64,000 nucleotides of DNA from BS150m-G50 sp964501185 [NCBI: uncultured Bacteroidia bacterium]. Lineage in GTDB: Bacteria > CAIWAD01 > BS150m-G50. Positions 25,114-36,100 of this stretch are shown here, one piece after another (position 1 is the first letter of the stretch; each line of letters opens with the position of its first letter). The translations under genes were made by a program, and so were the position numbers. The stretch is taken from NCBI GenBank assembly GCA_964501185.1, contig CAZCRT010000012.1, positions 12,093 to 76,092 on the forward strand, given 5' to 3'. Below the pieces are notes generated by a model. It made no database searches. It was given only the letters and a program-made list of their open reading frames with translations, and was not told the DNA's origin.

Positions 25114-26826
25114 GTGCGGAAAACACTGTACATATTACTGGTCATGTTTGTGGCACAGACGGCTCTACAGGCGCAACCCGGCTGGCGGGAGCGGGAAGAG
25201 CTTCTGGAGGATTTCGAGAGCGGTATCCCTTTCAGCTGGCTGGTGATGGACATGGATGCTTCAGGCAGCAGCTGGGGAGTGGTCAACTCCAGTGATGGAT
25301 TTCTCACCTTTGGCAACTCGGACCATGCTGCCGGCTGTCGTTACAACAACGATGGCAGCCAGAACGACGACTGGTTGATTACACCACGCATGCTGGTACC
25401 TGATTCCAATCGCACAATCTCCTTTTTTGCCGCTTCACAGGATGAGGAACCGCAATGGCTGGAGAGCTTTGAAATTCTGGCCAGCCGCACCAGGGTTAAC
25501 GAGAGCAATTTCGATCCCGCCCTCTTCGAGTTGATCGACAACTACGACAATATTCCCTCAATCATGACTGAGTACTCGTTCGATACAGCGCCAGATTTTC
25601 TCGGTGACTCCATTCAGGTGGCAATCCGTTGTGTATCACATGATGATTATTACCTGATAGTAGATCATTTCCAGGGTGTGGAGATTGCCGGTGATATTGC
25701 ACCACAGCTCTACACCTGGCCCACAGAGGAGGAGTGGCTGGATATCGGGCCGTTCGAGGTTGGTGAAGTAATTGACGATACCGTCTGGGTTGGCAATCAG
25801 GGAGGCGATACACTGCTGGTGCAAGTCATGCTACCGGGAACGAATGTAGATTCAATTCTCACCCTGCCTGCTTTCACACTGGAACCGATCCCCTTCGCTG
25901 TATCATCAACGGTGCCGGATATTATCAACCGGAATATCAATATCTTCTGGAGCGAGGACTCACTGCCGGGTAATCTGCTGCAGACCGGTTACGAAGGCCT
26001 GGCTTACTATCCGGACACCAGTTATACCTTAGAGGATTTTGAAGGGCAGGTGATTCCGGAAAACTGGGATGCCGGCTATCATCATGAGGACTCCCCCGGC
26101 TGGCAGGTTACCGATCACAGCTCTTCCATGTTTTTCTCCATACCGGCACACAGCTGGTACGCATTTGTTAACAGCGATGCACAGGGGGAAGACGCCACAC
26201 AGGACGACTGGTTGATCTCCGAACCGCTGACTTTCAGCGGTGCCGATGAGATGCTTTACCTGACCTGGGAATCCTTCTTCGATGATTATGCCGGTGGTAC
26301 AGGGCAGGTGCTCTGGACCTCTGACCAGTCACCATCACCGGATAGTGACTGGAACGTGATACATAATGAAAGCGGTACGGATCCATACTGGACATTTGAA
26401 TGGTACCGAGTGCCCGATTCGCTCTGGAATGAAACACTCTCTCTGGGTTTTCATTTCACAGGGCAGTGGTCACAGGGTTGGGCAATTGATGACATTCAGA
26501 TATTAAGAGATACAGTAGTCGAAAGCGTGACACCGCAGTCATTGCCAACTACGCTGGCACTGCTGCCACCTTATCCCAACCCCTTCAACGCTGAGTTGAC
26601 GATTCCATTGCAGCTTACCAGCCCCGCTGTTGTACAGTTGCAGTTGTACAATATTCTGGGGCAACTGGCCTGGCAGCAACAGGGCTCATTCAGTAGTGGA
26701 GAACATCTGATAAGAGTGCAGTTGCCGCAGCTCAGCAGTGGTGTCTACCTGTTGCGGGGGGCGACCCTGGAGCAGGGGAATGCATCACTGTTGGAAGACA
26801 CCCATAAAGTTATTCTGCTCAAGTAA
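25114..26826 (+). CDS. Secreted protein with two choice-of-anchor-J-like domains and T9SS tail
   Basis: 570 residues from GTG 25114, chosen because AGGAG lies seven bases upstream and it gives a compact signal peptide (RKTLYILLVMFVAQTALQAQ); ATG 25081 and 25093 are in frame but lack such a site. Two jelly-roll modules of the choice-of-anchor J (cleaved adhesin) type are visible: 'LLEDFESGIPFSWLVMDMD..DDWLITPR' (about 28-190) and 'TLEDFEGQVIPENWDAG..DDWLISEP' (about 305-465), separated by an Ig-like region. The C-terminus is a T9SS type A domain: 'PPYPNPFNAELTIP', 'YNILGQ', 'SGVYLLRG', ending 'HKVILLK'. Predicted cell-surface adhesin-like or carbohydrate/protein-binding cargo. It appears to be monocistronic. 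Confidence 0.85.
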   Translation: MRKTLYILLVMFVAQTALQAQPGWREREELLEDFESGIPFSWLVMDMDASGSSWGVVNSSDGFLTFGNSDHAAGCRYNNDGSQNDDWLITPRMLVPDSNRTISFFAASQDEEPQWLESFEILASRTRVNESNFDPALFELIDNYDNIPSIMTEYSFDTAPDFLGDSIQVAIRCVSHDDYYLIVDHFQGVEIAGDIAPQLYTWPTEEEWLDIGPFEVGEVIDDTVWVGNQGGDTLLVQVMLPGTNVDSILTLPAFTLEPIPFAVSSTVPDIINRNINIFWSEDSLPGNLLQTGYEGLAYYPDTSYTLEDFEGQVIPENWDAGYHHEDSPGWQVTDHSSSMFFSIPAHSWYAFVNSDAQGEDATQDDWLISEPLTFSGADEMLYLTWESFFDDYAGGTGQVLWTSDQSPSPDSDWNVIHNESGTDPYWTFEWYRVPDSLWNETLSLGFHFTGQWSQGWAIDDIQILRDTVVESVTPQSLPTTLALLPPYPNPFNAELTIPLQLTSPAVVQLQLYNILGQLAWQQQGSFSSGEHLIRVQLPQLSSGVYLLRGATLEQGNASLLEDTHKVILLK

Positions 26827-27208
26827 CTCTGTCAGTGAACCCGCATCAGTGGTGTGAAGCGTAGTTCAGAGCAGAAATGTGATACAGTAATTTCCGATTT
26901 GCAGAGAGAGAATATCAGTGGTTTGAAGCAGTAAGTGACAGCTCATTGCCCGGGAATGGCATAATATTTGCAAATCTTTCAAAAAGCGAAGAATAGCATT
27001 CCTCTATACTACTTGCCTCTGCTCACTTGACTCCAGTAAGTCTATGATTATCATATAGAAACGGATGACCGGTGAAAGGGAAGTCTCTTTTCCCGCTGGT
27101 ACTTTTGCTTGACATTACGTCAGGATGTGAATAAGTTTATTTCTCAATTCTGACAAGATCCCTAGCCGGAATCCGCCGAACGAAGTGCTTTCCATTGCAG
27201 GAGGAAAC
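26827..27208 (+). promoter_or_regulatory. Intergenic leader with candidate promoter for the first receptor operon
   Basis: This 382-base gap carries no gene. TTGACA (27109-27114), a 17-base spacer and TAAGTT (27132-27137) could start an mRNA about 65 bases before the receptor start. The -35 is perfect; the -10 matches 3 of 6 including the T-A-...-T positions. A weak hairpin (GGGAA/TTCCC, about 27079-27095) lies upstream. Confidence 0.4.
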
Positions 27209-30200
27209 ATGAAGGTTGTAATAACCCCTTTGAACAGATGGCGTGCGATACTACTGGTTGCGTCATTACTGATCGGCTCAGCTCTCCAGGCCGGACAGTT
27301 TGGTAAAATCAAAGGAACCGTAACAGATATCGAGACAGGTGAGCCGCTCCCGGATGCCAATGTGATTGTACTGGGAACAGTGCCATTACGTGGTGCATCT
27401 ACCGATCTCGACGGTGAGTTCATGATTTCACAGGTGTTACCGGGTGAATATGAGCTTGAGTGCCAGATGCTCGGATACAAAAAAGTGACCATGCAGGGTG
27501 TACTGGTGAACATGGATCACACCACCTCTGGAATTGACTTCCAGTTGCCATCAACTGAATCAAAGCTGGAAGATGTCGTTGTACAGGCTCAAAGCAGGAC
27601 GATCCAGATTGACCAGGTAGCCTCTACAATTCAGATCAGTGCTGATGATATCGAAAAAACAGCTGCAGTTGATGTCACTCAGGTAATCCAATCCAGGCCA
27701 GGTTTCAAAACTGACCAGGAGGGTGCGCTTCACGCACGTGGTGCCCGTGCCGATCAGGCTGCTATTCTGATTAATGGTATTGACAGCCGCGATCCACTGG
27801 TGGGTGGTGCTACCTATCTGAATGTTGATGTAGCCAATATCAAGCAACTGGATATTCTCTCAGGCGGATTCGGACCGGAATATGGCCAGGCACAGGCGGC
27901 CGTCATCAAAATCGAAACAGTTGAAGGCCCCAGAGACCGTTATACCGGTAAAGTGGAATACCGAACAGATGCTCCTTTCGGCCCTTACTCTTTTGACACC
28001 GACGGTACCAGCTTTGCCTTTGGCGGCCCGGTTCCTTTCACCGGCCGTAAGACAACAGGCCCGGTAACTTTCTACCTCACTGCCCGCGCTAACCTGACCA
28101 ACACCTACCTGCCGTTTGATATAACCCGTGAAGCAAACGATTACACCGGTATGGGGTTCAAGCTGCCGGAGCGACAGGTAAACGACTATCAGACTACTGT
28201 CAACCTGAGTATTCCGATCACCGAGAGGACCAAAACCAAAATCTATTTTGAGCGGTATTTCCGTCGCTGGGACATCTATCCCAACAGCGCCGCTCCATTG
28301 AGTGGTAATTACGGTTATGTGTATACATTCAACCCGGAAAACCGTCCCTGGGCGGAGAATAACCGTATCAACATGAGTCTGGAGCTGTTGCATCAGGTAA
28401 ACGAGAGTTCCACTTTCTCATCCATTATCAGCCGCTCCGAAAACAAGACTCTCCTTTCACCACGCGGTAAGTCCCCTGGTGATTTCACCCTTGAATTCAA
28501 CATCACCGAACGCAATTACGAGGATGCCAAGAGTGACTTTCTCGGACTGGTAGATGTTGACGGCAATGGTTTCTTCGATGGTTATGTAGATGCCAACAAC
28601 AACGGGCTCTACGATGGTGTCGCTTTCGGTGGTGATGGCAACTCCATCCATTCCGAAGGCTACGAGGATCTGAACCGCAATGGCCGCTGGGACCGGGGCG
28701 AGGATTGGATCGACCTGAATGGCAACGGCATCTATGACGCAGCAGAACCATTCACCGATGTTACTGATCCAGCCACCGGCATGAGCAATATCGGTACCTA
28801 TGACCCCTGGGATCCCTTTGTCGATGTCAATGGCAACGGTATCTGGGATGACGCTGAACCACAGTTGCCGGAACAGGATGCCAACCACAACGGTCGCTGG
28901 GACGGAGAACGCTTCCAGGATGCAAACGGTAACGGTGTCTGGGATGGCTGGACAGAGGATTTTGAAGATACAAATGGCAACGGATTCTGGGATGAGGGTG
29001 AACCCTACACAGATTCAAACCACAACGGTCGCTGGGACATGGCTGAAGGTTATGATGACATCGACCAGAACGGACAGATCAACTTCCAGGATATCCGTGA
29101 AGATGATGAAGATGTTGGTGAGCCGTTTGTAGATGGTGACCGTTACTTCGATACCGGTGAACCGTTTATCGATTTCCCGAATGAGAACGGTTACTACAAC
29201 GGGACCTGGGATGCCGGGGAACCCTATTGGGACCTGCCATCATCCTACGGTTTTGGTGGCACACCTTTCCTCAATGGAAAGCATGACTCAACCAATTACA
29301 TGTTTGATGAATACGAACTGTTTACCCGGTGGGCCAGTTTTATTGTCGATCCCTATTTCGGTACCCATGATTATACCGATATTCGCGCCCGCCAGGGTGG
29401 AACAAACTGGAATATGCCGGAAGATCTCAGCATGCCGGTAATTTACACCTATGATCCGGAAGCTCATGGTGAAGACTGGCCGGTCGACATTTACGCCTAT
29501 AATCCCGGGTATTCAACCTGGATCAACCGTACTCTGCACGATGAAGCAGCCCCTGAGTTCAATGAACCGAATTTCGGTTATGATGCCGGTGAAGAGTACT
29601 TTGTCGACTATAATCAGAACGGCACCTGTGATACGGGTAACTACATGGAGACCACCTACGGTCTGAGTTATAATCCGCAGCAGTACTATGACTTTTTCCT
29701 GAATCCCGGTGGTTATGATAACCAGGCCTTCTGGCAGAACCGTCGTTCAGTTACATATAACTGGAAATCAGAGTATCAGTCACAGCTCAACAAGTATCAC
29801 GAAATCCTGCTGGGTGCTCAGGTGACTCATCGTGAGATGACAATGTCATCAATCAGTGGTCCCAACAAGCCCTATACCGGCTATGTTGCGCTTCCGGAAG
29901 GAAGCCCCTGGCCAGATCGTGGTCAATCACGTGACTTCTACGATCATAACCCGACTGAAGGCGCGCTCTATTTCAAGGACAAGATGGAATTTGAGGGACT
30001 GTTCGTACTGCTTGGTGCGCGCTGGGACTTCCTGCTCCATGAGAATTCAACTATCAGTGAGATTGAGGAAGCCTTTGATGAAGGACAACCTGGCGCCGTG
30101 CTTCCTGAACGAAGCATTTCCCGCCTGTCACCCCGGCTCGGTATCTCCCATCCAATCACCGAAACCGCCAAGCTGTACTTCAACTACGGACACTTCTATC

Positions 30201-31099
30201 AGACGCCTAATTTCCAGTACTTCTACCGCTCCCTGACCGGTAACAAGGCCAATAATCAGGTAGTCGGTAATCCCAATCTGCGTCACGAAAAGACAGTTGA
30301 GTACCAGTTCGGAGTCGAGGCGGAATTCAACGAGACTACCCTGATCAACATTCAGGGATTCTATCGTGACATTTTTGATCAGATTTCAACTATTGCGGTG
30401 GAAGTATCCCGTGGTTACTTCATCGACCGCTATATGAATCTCGATTATGGCCGCAGCCGTGGTGCCAGTATTTCCTATAACCGTAATACTGCCCATACAG
30501 TCATTGATGCCAATTACGAGCTTTCCTTCGCTTATGGTAAAGCCTCCTCAGCTGAGGCCGCTCTGCAGAATCGTGTTGATAACCAGCCGGTCAACCGGGA
30601 CGAGCATCCGCTCAACTGGGACCAGACACATTCTCTCAACGCTTACTATTCCCTGTTCTTCGGGCCCAATGATAAGCCGGAGTTGTTTGGTATGAGATTA
30701 CCTGCCGACTGGCTTGCTTCGGTCTCTTTCACCTTCGGTAGTGGACGGCCATATACACCCTCCAAATACACCCTGGGTATTGACAACGACGCGCTGATTC
30801 TGGCCAACTCCTCCCGTATGCCCTGGACCGAAACCACCAATCTGAAGTTTGAGAAATACTTCCGGTTTGGTGGAGCAAAGTCCAACACTAAGCTTCTGGT
30901 AGGTGTTGATATTCAGAACCTGTTCAACAAGCGCAATGTGCGCGCCCTCTACCCGGAAACAGGGAGCCTGGATCAGGCACTGCACGGTAAAAACCCGGAT
31001 CACATTCTCTATTATCCGGGCAAGAACACCTTTGACGATAATCCCTGGAACTACTCACCGCCGCGCCACATCATGCTGCGTGTGGCCTATACGTTCTAA
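27209..31099 (+). CDS. TonB-dependent receptor with calcium-loop-rich insert
   Basis: 1296 residues from ATG 27209 (AGGAGG upstream); a longer frame from 27185 is rejected because the signal peptide begins here (ends 'GSALQAG'). A carboxypeptidase-regulatory-like domain occupies about 24-115 ('GTVTDIETGEPLPDANVIV'), the plug about 125-235 ('LHARGARADQAAILINGIDSRDP', 'GPEYGQAQAAVIKIET'), and the outer-membrane barrel runs to the final 'HIMLRVAYTF' with C-terminal Phe. Residues about 445-674 are an insert with roughly ten loops of the form D-x-N-x-N-G-x-W-D-x-x-E, like EF-hand/dockerin calcium loops. It resembles Oar-type rather than SusC-type receptors; the ligand is unknown. First gene of a five-gene operon. 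Confidence 0.88.
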   Translation: MKVVITPLNRWRAILLVASLLIGSALQAGQFGKIKGTVTDIETGEPLPDANVIVLGTVPLRGASTDLDGEFMISQVLPGEYELECQMLGYKKVTMQGVLVNMDHTTSGIDFQLPSTESKLEDVVVQAQSRTIQIDQVASTIQISADDIEKTAAVDVTQVIQSRPGFKTDQEGALHARGARADQAAILINGIDSRDPLVGGATYLNVDVANIKQLDILSGGFGPEYGQAQAAVIKIETVEGPRDRYTGKVEYRTDAPFGPYSFDTDGTSFAFGGPVPFTGRKTTGPVTFYLTARANLTNTYLPFDITREANDYTGMGFKLPERQVNDYQTTVNLSIPITERTKTKIYFERYFRRWDIYPNSAAPLSGNYGYVYTFNPENRPWAENNRINMSLELLHQVNESSTFSSIISRSENKTLLSPRGKSPGDFTLEFNITERNYEDAKSDFLGLVDVDGNGFFDGYVDANNNGLYDGVAFGGDGNSIHSEGYEDLNRNGRWDRGEDWIDLNGNGIYDAAEPFTDVTDPATGMSNIGTYDPWDPFVDVNGNGIWDDAEPQLPEQDANHNGRWDGERFQDANGNGVWDGWTEDFEDTNGNGFWDEGEPYTDSNHNGRWDMAEGYDDIDQNGQINFQDIREDDEDVGEPFVDGDRYFDTGEPFIDFPNENGYYNGTWDAGEPYWDLPSSYGFGGTPFLNGKHDSTNYMFDEYELFTRWASFIVDPYFGTHDYTDIRARQGGTNWNMPEDLSMPVIYTYDPEAHGEDWPVDIYAYNPGYSTWINRTLHDEAAPEFNEPNFGYDAGEEYFVDYNQNGTCDTGNYMETTYGLSYNPQQYYDFFLNPGGYDNQAFWQNRRSVTYNWKSEYQSQLNKYHEILLGAQVTHREMTMSSISGPNKPYTGYVALPEGSPWPDRGQSRDFYDHNPTEGALYFKDKMEFEGLFVLLGARWDFLLHENSTISEIEEAFDEGQPGAVLPERSISRLSPRLGISHPITETAKLYFNYGHFYQTPNFQYFYRSLTGNKANNQVVGNPNLRHEKTVEYQFGVEAEFNETTLINIQGFYRDIFDQISTIAVEVSRGYFIDRYMNLDYGRSRGASISYNRNTAHTVIDANYELSFAYGKASSAEAALQNRVDNQPVNRDEHPLNWDQTHSLNAYYSLFFGPNDKPELFGMRLPADWLASVSFTFGSGRPYTPSKYTLGIDNDALILANSSRMPWTETTNLKFEKYFRFGGAKSNTKLLVGVDIQNLFNKRNVRALYPETGSLDQALHGKNPDHILYYPGKNTFDDNPWNYSPPRHIMLRVAYTF

Positions 31100-31114
31100 C
31101 TCGACGGAGTATTC

Positions 31115-33106
31115 ATGAAGAAGTTATTTCTGATTATCCCACTCGGTCTCCTGCTGTTGTTTGGTGGTTGTGCTACGGAAGATGACAGTAGCAGCAATGA
31201 CGACCAGACCGATAACTATACCGTTGTCCCCGCCCTGTTGAATTCCAATCTGACCTTCGCGAATTCACCATACAAGGTGACTGAGGACGTGGAAATCCCT
31301 CAGGATGCGGTAGTAAACATCGAGCCCGGGGTAGAAATCCGTTTTGACGGTGAGTATTCGTTTTTTGTACAGGGGCAATTGCTGGCCAACGGCCTGGAAG
31401 GGCAGTTGATCTACTTCACTTCCAACGAAGCACATCCCACATATGGTGACTGGCAGAGCATCGTTTTCGACAGTACGGCTGAGGCATCTCTTTCGGAGCT
31501 GACCTATTGCCAGATTGAATACGGCAGCCTGTTCAGTAACACCGACCCCCGTCTCACCGGTGCGGTTGTGTGCTACTATGCTTCCCCGACGATCGAGCAC
31601 TGCCTGATTGCCACCAACCAGAATAACGGAATTTCCATCGTGGGTGAGTCATTTCCCACGGTTCGCTCCAATATTCTGTTTGAAAACGACGGTTTCGGGC
31701 TTTCTTTTGACACGCTTCACGCGGAAATTTACCTGGCTGATCCCGCCGCCTTTGACGATGTGGAAATTCAACATAACAGCTTCTGGATGAATTCTTCCCT
31801 GCCATTTCTGATCCCGCAGGATATGATGTACGCTCTGTTCGATTGTCCCGAAGAGGATACTACAGATTGTCTGCGTGACTCGTTGATGTTTGGTAACAAC
31901 TGGCACCGCAATGCCAACGGCGATTCCACCGATTATCACGGTAATACTTTTACCAATGTGTTCTTCATGGATGAAATCGGCCGTGATTTCTCGCTTGATC
32001 CCTGTTCCCCCTGTATCGACGCCGCCTGGGATACACTGGGTACCGAACCACAGGATATCGGCCCCCGTAATTATATGAAATTTGCCAACGAACTGCGTCG
32101 ACAGATTCTGGTGCCCGGGAACAATATTACCAGTGGTACCTGGACTGTTACCTGTGATGCTTTCTTCATGCCGCAAACCGACCAGGATACTCTGGTAATT
32201 GATGCCGGTGTGACAATTGATTTTGAGCGATCTTTCCGGATTGACTTCTACGGCCCTGTGCTTGCCAATGGCAGTCCGGCCGCTCCGGTCAATTTCACCT
32301 CCACCTTCCGTCCCATGAAGGGTGGCTGGCGCAGTCTCAACTTCATGGAAAGCGGTGCCAGCGGTTCCCGCCTGGAAAACTGCCTGATCGAGTATGGCTC
32401 TGAGTCATCCAATACAGGCCAGGATTATCTGCTTAATGGTGGCGCAGTCACGGTTCGCAACGGTGTTGATGTGCGTCTTGATGGTTGTACAATAAGGCAC
32501 AACCTGTACTATGGCGCTGTTTTCGATTCCAGTGACGCCTATGTAAACTGCTGTACATTTGACGACAATGCGATAGCAAATCTGTTCCTTACCATGGACA
32601 CTAATGGAAGTATCACCAACTCGCATTTCCTGAATTGCGAGGGTTATGGGATTTTCCTCTATGAGAACAGTCGACCTGATATCATTAACAATCTGATCTA
32701 CGGCAACCGGATGGCCGCTCTGAACGCGGACCGTTTCTGTAGTGCATATATTGAAGACAACACTATCATCTACGGTGAGAACGGTGGCGTTTTACTGGGC
32801 GAGCATTCCGATCCTGTAATCCGCGAAAATATCATCGCTTTTGATGCGACCCTGTCGGTTGAGGATGCAGGTTACGCTGTTGAGTTCCTGGGTTCCTCTA
32901 ATCCTGATCTGTTGTATAACATGTTCGACGGCGCCTATCCGGTACCGGCTACCTGGGATCTGGATGCCAGTAATCTGATCGGAGATCCTCTCTTTGTGGA
33001 TCCGGCAACCCGGGATTATGACCTGAGTCCCGGATCTCCTGCATTGACTGCTGGAGAAGACGGTGGGCGTATTGGCTACGTTGATGATGGAACCTGCGGA
33101 AATTAA
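31115..33106 (+). CDS. Lipoprotein with right-handed parallel beta-helix repeats
   Basis: 663 residues with a lipoprotein signal peptide and lipobox 'LFGGC' (C19), followed by an Asp/Ser/Asn-rich linker typical of exported lipoproteins. Two homologous beta-helix halves are visible, each with 'G.W.S..F...A..S.L..C.IEYGS' (about 108-140 and 405-440) and strings of 'A.I..N.I..N..GI' coils. Such folds usually bind or cleave polysaccharides, but no catalytic residues can be assigned. It lies 15 bases after the receptor and 9 bases before the next gene, so it is operonic; surface exposure is likely. Confidence 0.85.
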   Translation: MKKLFLIIPLGLLLLFGGCATEDDSSSNDDQTDNYTVVPALLNSNLTFANSPYKVTEDVEIPQDAVVNIEPGVEIRFDGEYSFFVQGQLLANGLEGQLIYFTSNEAHPTYGDWQSIVFDSTAEASLSELTYCQIEYGSLFSNTDPRLTGAVVCYYASPTIEHCLIATNQNNGISIVGESFPTVRSNILFENDGFGLSFDTLHAEIYLADPAAFDDVEIQHNSFWMNSSLPFLIPQDMMYALFDCPEEDTTDCLRDSLMFGNNWHRNANGDSTDYHGNTFTNVFFMDEIGRDFSLDPCSPCIDAAWDTLGTEPQDIGPRNYMKFANELRRQILVPGNNITSGTWTVTCDAFFMPQTDQDTLVIDAGVTIDFERSFRIDFYGPVLANGSPAAPVNFTSTFRPMKGGWRSLNFMESGASGSRLENCLIEYGSESSNTGQDYLLNGGAVTVRNGVDVRLDGCTIRHNLYYGAVFDSSDAYVNCCTFDDNAIANLFLTMDTNGSITNSHFLNCEGYGIFLYENSRPDIINNLIYGNRMAALNADRFCSAYIEDNTIIYGENGGVLLGEHSDPVIRENIIAFDATLSVEDAGYAVEFLGSSNPDLLYNMFDGAYPVPATWDLDASNLIGDPLFVDPATRDYDLSPGSPALTAGEDGGRIGYVDDGTCGN

Positions 33107-33115
33107 GGAGGCCTG

Positions 33116-36100
33116 ATGAGATTCAAGTCTGTCATATCTATAACGACTCTTTTCCTGCTGGTATGCGCCAGCTGCAGCCTGGCCGCCGATAACGGCGTCG
33201 AACGCAAGGAGAATAGTCGTAACACCGACATCTGTACCCCTTACTCAGATAACCGGGTTCACCGTCAGTCCAACATGTGGCTGAACATCACCAATTATGG
33301 CTTCTTTGGCAACAAGGGCCCCAGTGATCCGGGCACTCTGGATGATCCATGTCAGCCAGGAGTCTGGGCACCACAGTTGGAATACCCCGCCGGTTCAGGT
33401 GTGCAGTACCTCTTCCAGGGAGCGCTCTGGATTGGCGCATTGATCGTCAACGACGATGGAAGTGAAACCCCCCGTGTTTCTTACGGCTTCGAAGGCTGGT
33501 ATGGTGATGAGGAGCTTTATCCCGGTTGTGGTGATGAAGCGGCCATCATGGAGGAATCCTTTGTCGAAGGTGCAAATGACTGTTTTGGCAGCGATATCTA
33601 CAATTCGCTGGCGGTTTCCGAGCAGGATTTCTGGGCTGTATATACTGATACACTGACAGATCAGCAGTGGGTTCCAAATGATGACTTTGACGGCCGTCAT
33701 GTCCCGCTGGGCTTGAAGATGACGCAGGTTTCCCACTCCTGGACCTACAACTACGCCCAGGACTTCATCATTATCGACTATGAAATTGAGAATATCGGCG
33801 ACAAATATCTGAAAAACCTTTTTGTCGCGATCTACAACGACGGTGATGTTGGTGAAACCGACGAGCAGAGTCATCATGTAGATGATATCTGTGGTTTCAG
33901 GGTTGCGGCGGTTGATTCAGTGACCGGTGACAGCGTGGAGATCAACACCGCCTATATCATGGACAATGATGGCCGCCCGGTTAATGTCACTACCGGTAAC
34001 GACTTCACCTGCCCTGATGTGACCGGTATGCGGGTATTGCGTGCTCCCAACCCCAAACTGGAAACCACGTTTAACTGGTGGATTTCCAACGAAGATATTT
34101 CCATCGATTTCGGGCCCTCCTGGCAGATGTACTGTGACTCAGCCGACTACGATATGCAGTGGACATGTGACTGGGGAACACCGGAGGGAGATGAACGTAA
34201 ATATCAGGTGATGAGTAATCACGAGTTTGATTACGATCAGATTCGTGTCTGTGATCCGGTCTGGATCGGTAATCACCCTCAGGTTATGAACGATGGCACC
34301 GAACAGGAATGGGCTATTCCTTCTGCCGGTAATGCCGACGACCTCTGTAACGGGTACGATACACGCTATCTACTCTCCTGGGGGCCGCTGGGTGTCTTCG
34401 ATCATGTTGACCAGGCCGGCCGTCTGATCTATCGCCTCAACCCGGGTGAGAAGTTCAATATGACTATCGCCTATATCGGTGGACAGGGAGTACATGACCG
34501 TGCTCGTCCTCAGACAGCATTAGTACCAAATTACGATCTGTTCAATTTCAAGGATATGGATTTCAATGCTATCTGGGCGCAGCGGGTTTACGATAACGAG
34601 ATGTATGACACGCCGATCTATGATTACGGAACCGATGGCAGACCGGGTACCAACGATGCTGATGGTACTGAAGGTGATGAGATCCTTGACACCGGTGACG
34701 GCTGGTGGGGTGAGGATGTCGGCGCTGACGGGCTCTTCGCCGCATCAATAGGGGATTCGGTTTTCTACTTCGGTCAGTACATGGGTGTCTATCCCGGTCC
34801 TGACGAGGATGGCACGGAGTCTAACAGTGTAAATGATGATATTACCAACCTCGAGCTGGGCTTTGTAGATATCGATAATGACCTCCGGGTTACTGAAGAT
34901 GACATTCTCTGGAATCTGGAATACATCATCTCTGACAGCGCCGAGATCTATGCCGGCCCCAAGTATTCCAACGGAACGGTTGGTGGCAAGGACTGGTATA
35001 TTGGCCATTTGAGTGGCAATGGATTCCTCGATCTGGGTGACGGTGTGCCTGATTTCCAGGGCCCGCCACCACCACCCTGTCCCCGTATGGACTATTCCCT
35101 GACAGAGGATGTTAACGGTGAGGAAGCTGATAATGTCGTGACCCTGATCTGGGAGCGGAACGCGCAGAGCGCAAGCTATCGTGATCCCTTCTCACATCTG
35201 CAGGATTTCGAGGGTTACAATATCTGGGTTGCGAATACCGGGCTCGAAAATGAATCCACACTGCTGGCGCAGTTTGACGAGATTGACTTCGCCTACTTTG
35301 ATGGCGAGGGCCGTCTGCGCTCGCTGCCCGACTCCGGACCGCTGGAAGCTTTACCGCTTGTTTCGCCTGAAGGATGGACCCGACAGGCAGTTGGCAATAA
35401 CTCAGGTTTTGCGGCCAGTTCCTTTGCCTATAATCTGACAACCGGTGAACCAAATATATCTCCAGAAGAAATGATTCTGGTGGACAGTAACCAGGATAAG
35501 TGGGTTGGCAACGGTTATATATATTCGCACCCGACACCTGAAAGTACCGACTGGGCACTGCGGGATCTCTTCTCCTATGGTATTCCCTGTGATGCAGATG
35601 GCAATCCTATGGAGTACAATTCAGTAAGTGACGAGTGGGAGCAGATGGATCTGAACGGTCTGATTGTCCTCGGTGATCGTTTCTATGATGCCAATCAAAA
35701 CGGTGAATGGGATGCAGGTGCTGATTATGCAGTTGAGTACCGTTACACGGTGCCCAATGCACGCCCCTATTTCCCCCGCTACTACTCCATCTCTTCCTAT
35801 GACTTCGGTGATCCTGTTACCGGTACCGAACCACTGGAGACTTCGAAGAGCTGCAATTCTCAGGTGCTGGCACCGGCCGGGAACCCGACAAAGAAAGTAA
35901 CGGTAATTCCGAATCCCTATCTGGCTTACAGGGACTATACACAGGGTTATGAGTTCAAGAATTCTGAAACCGGCCTTTCCTGGGAAAACCAGAATGACGG
36001 AACCCCCGATTTCTACCCGCAGTATGATCGCCGTATTGAATTCGCCAACCTGCCGCAACAGTGTATTATCCGAATCTTTACTGTTGCCGGTGATCTGGTG

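Noticed and set aside
28545-29230. Independent dockerin or cohesin-type gene
   Set aside because: The calcium-loop array is in frame within the receptor with barrel sequence on both sides, so it is an insert and not a separate gene.
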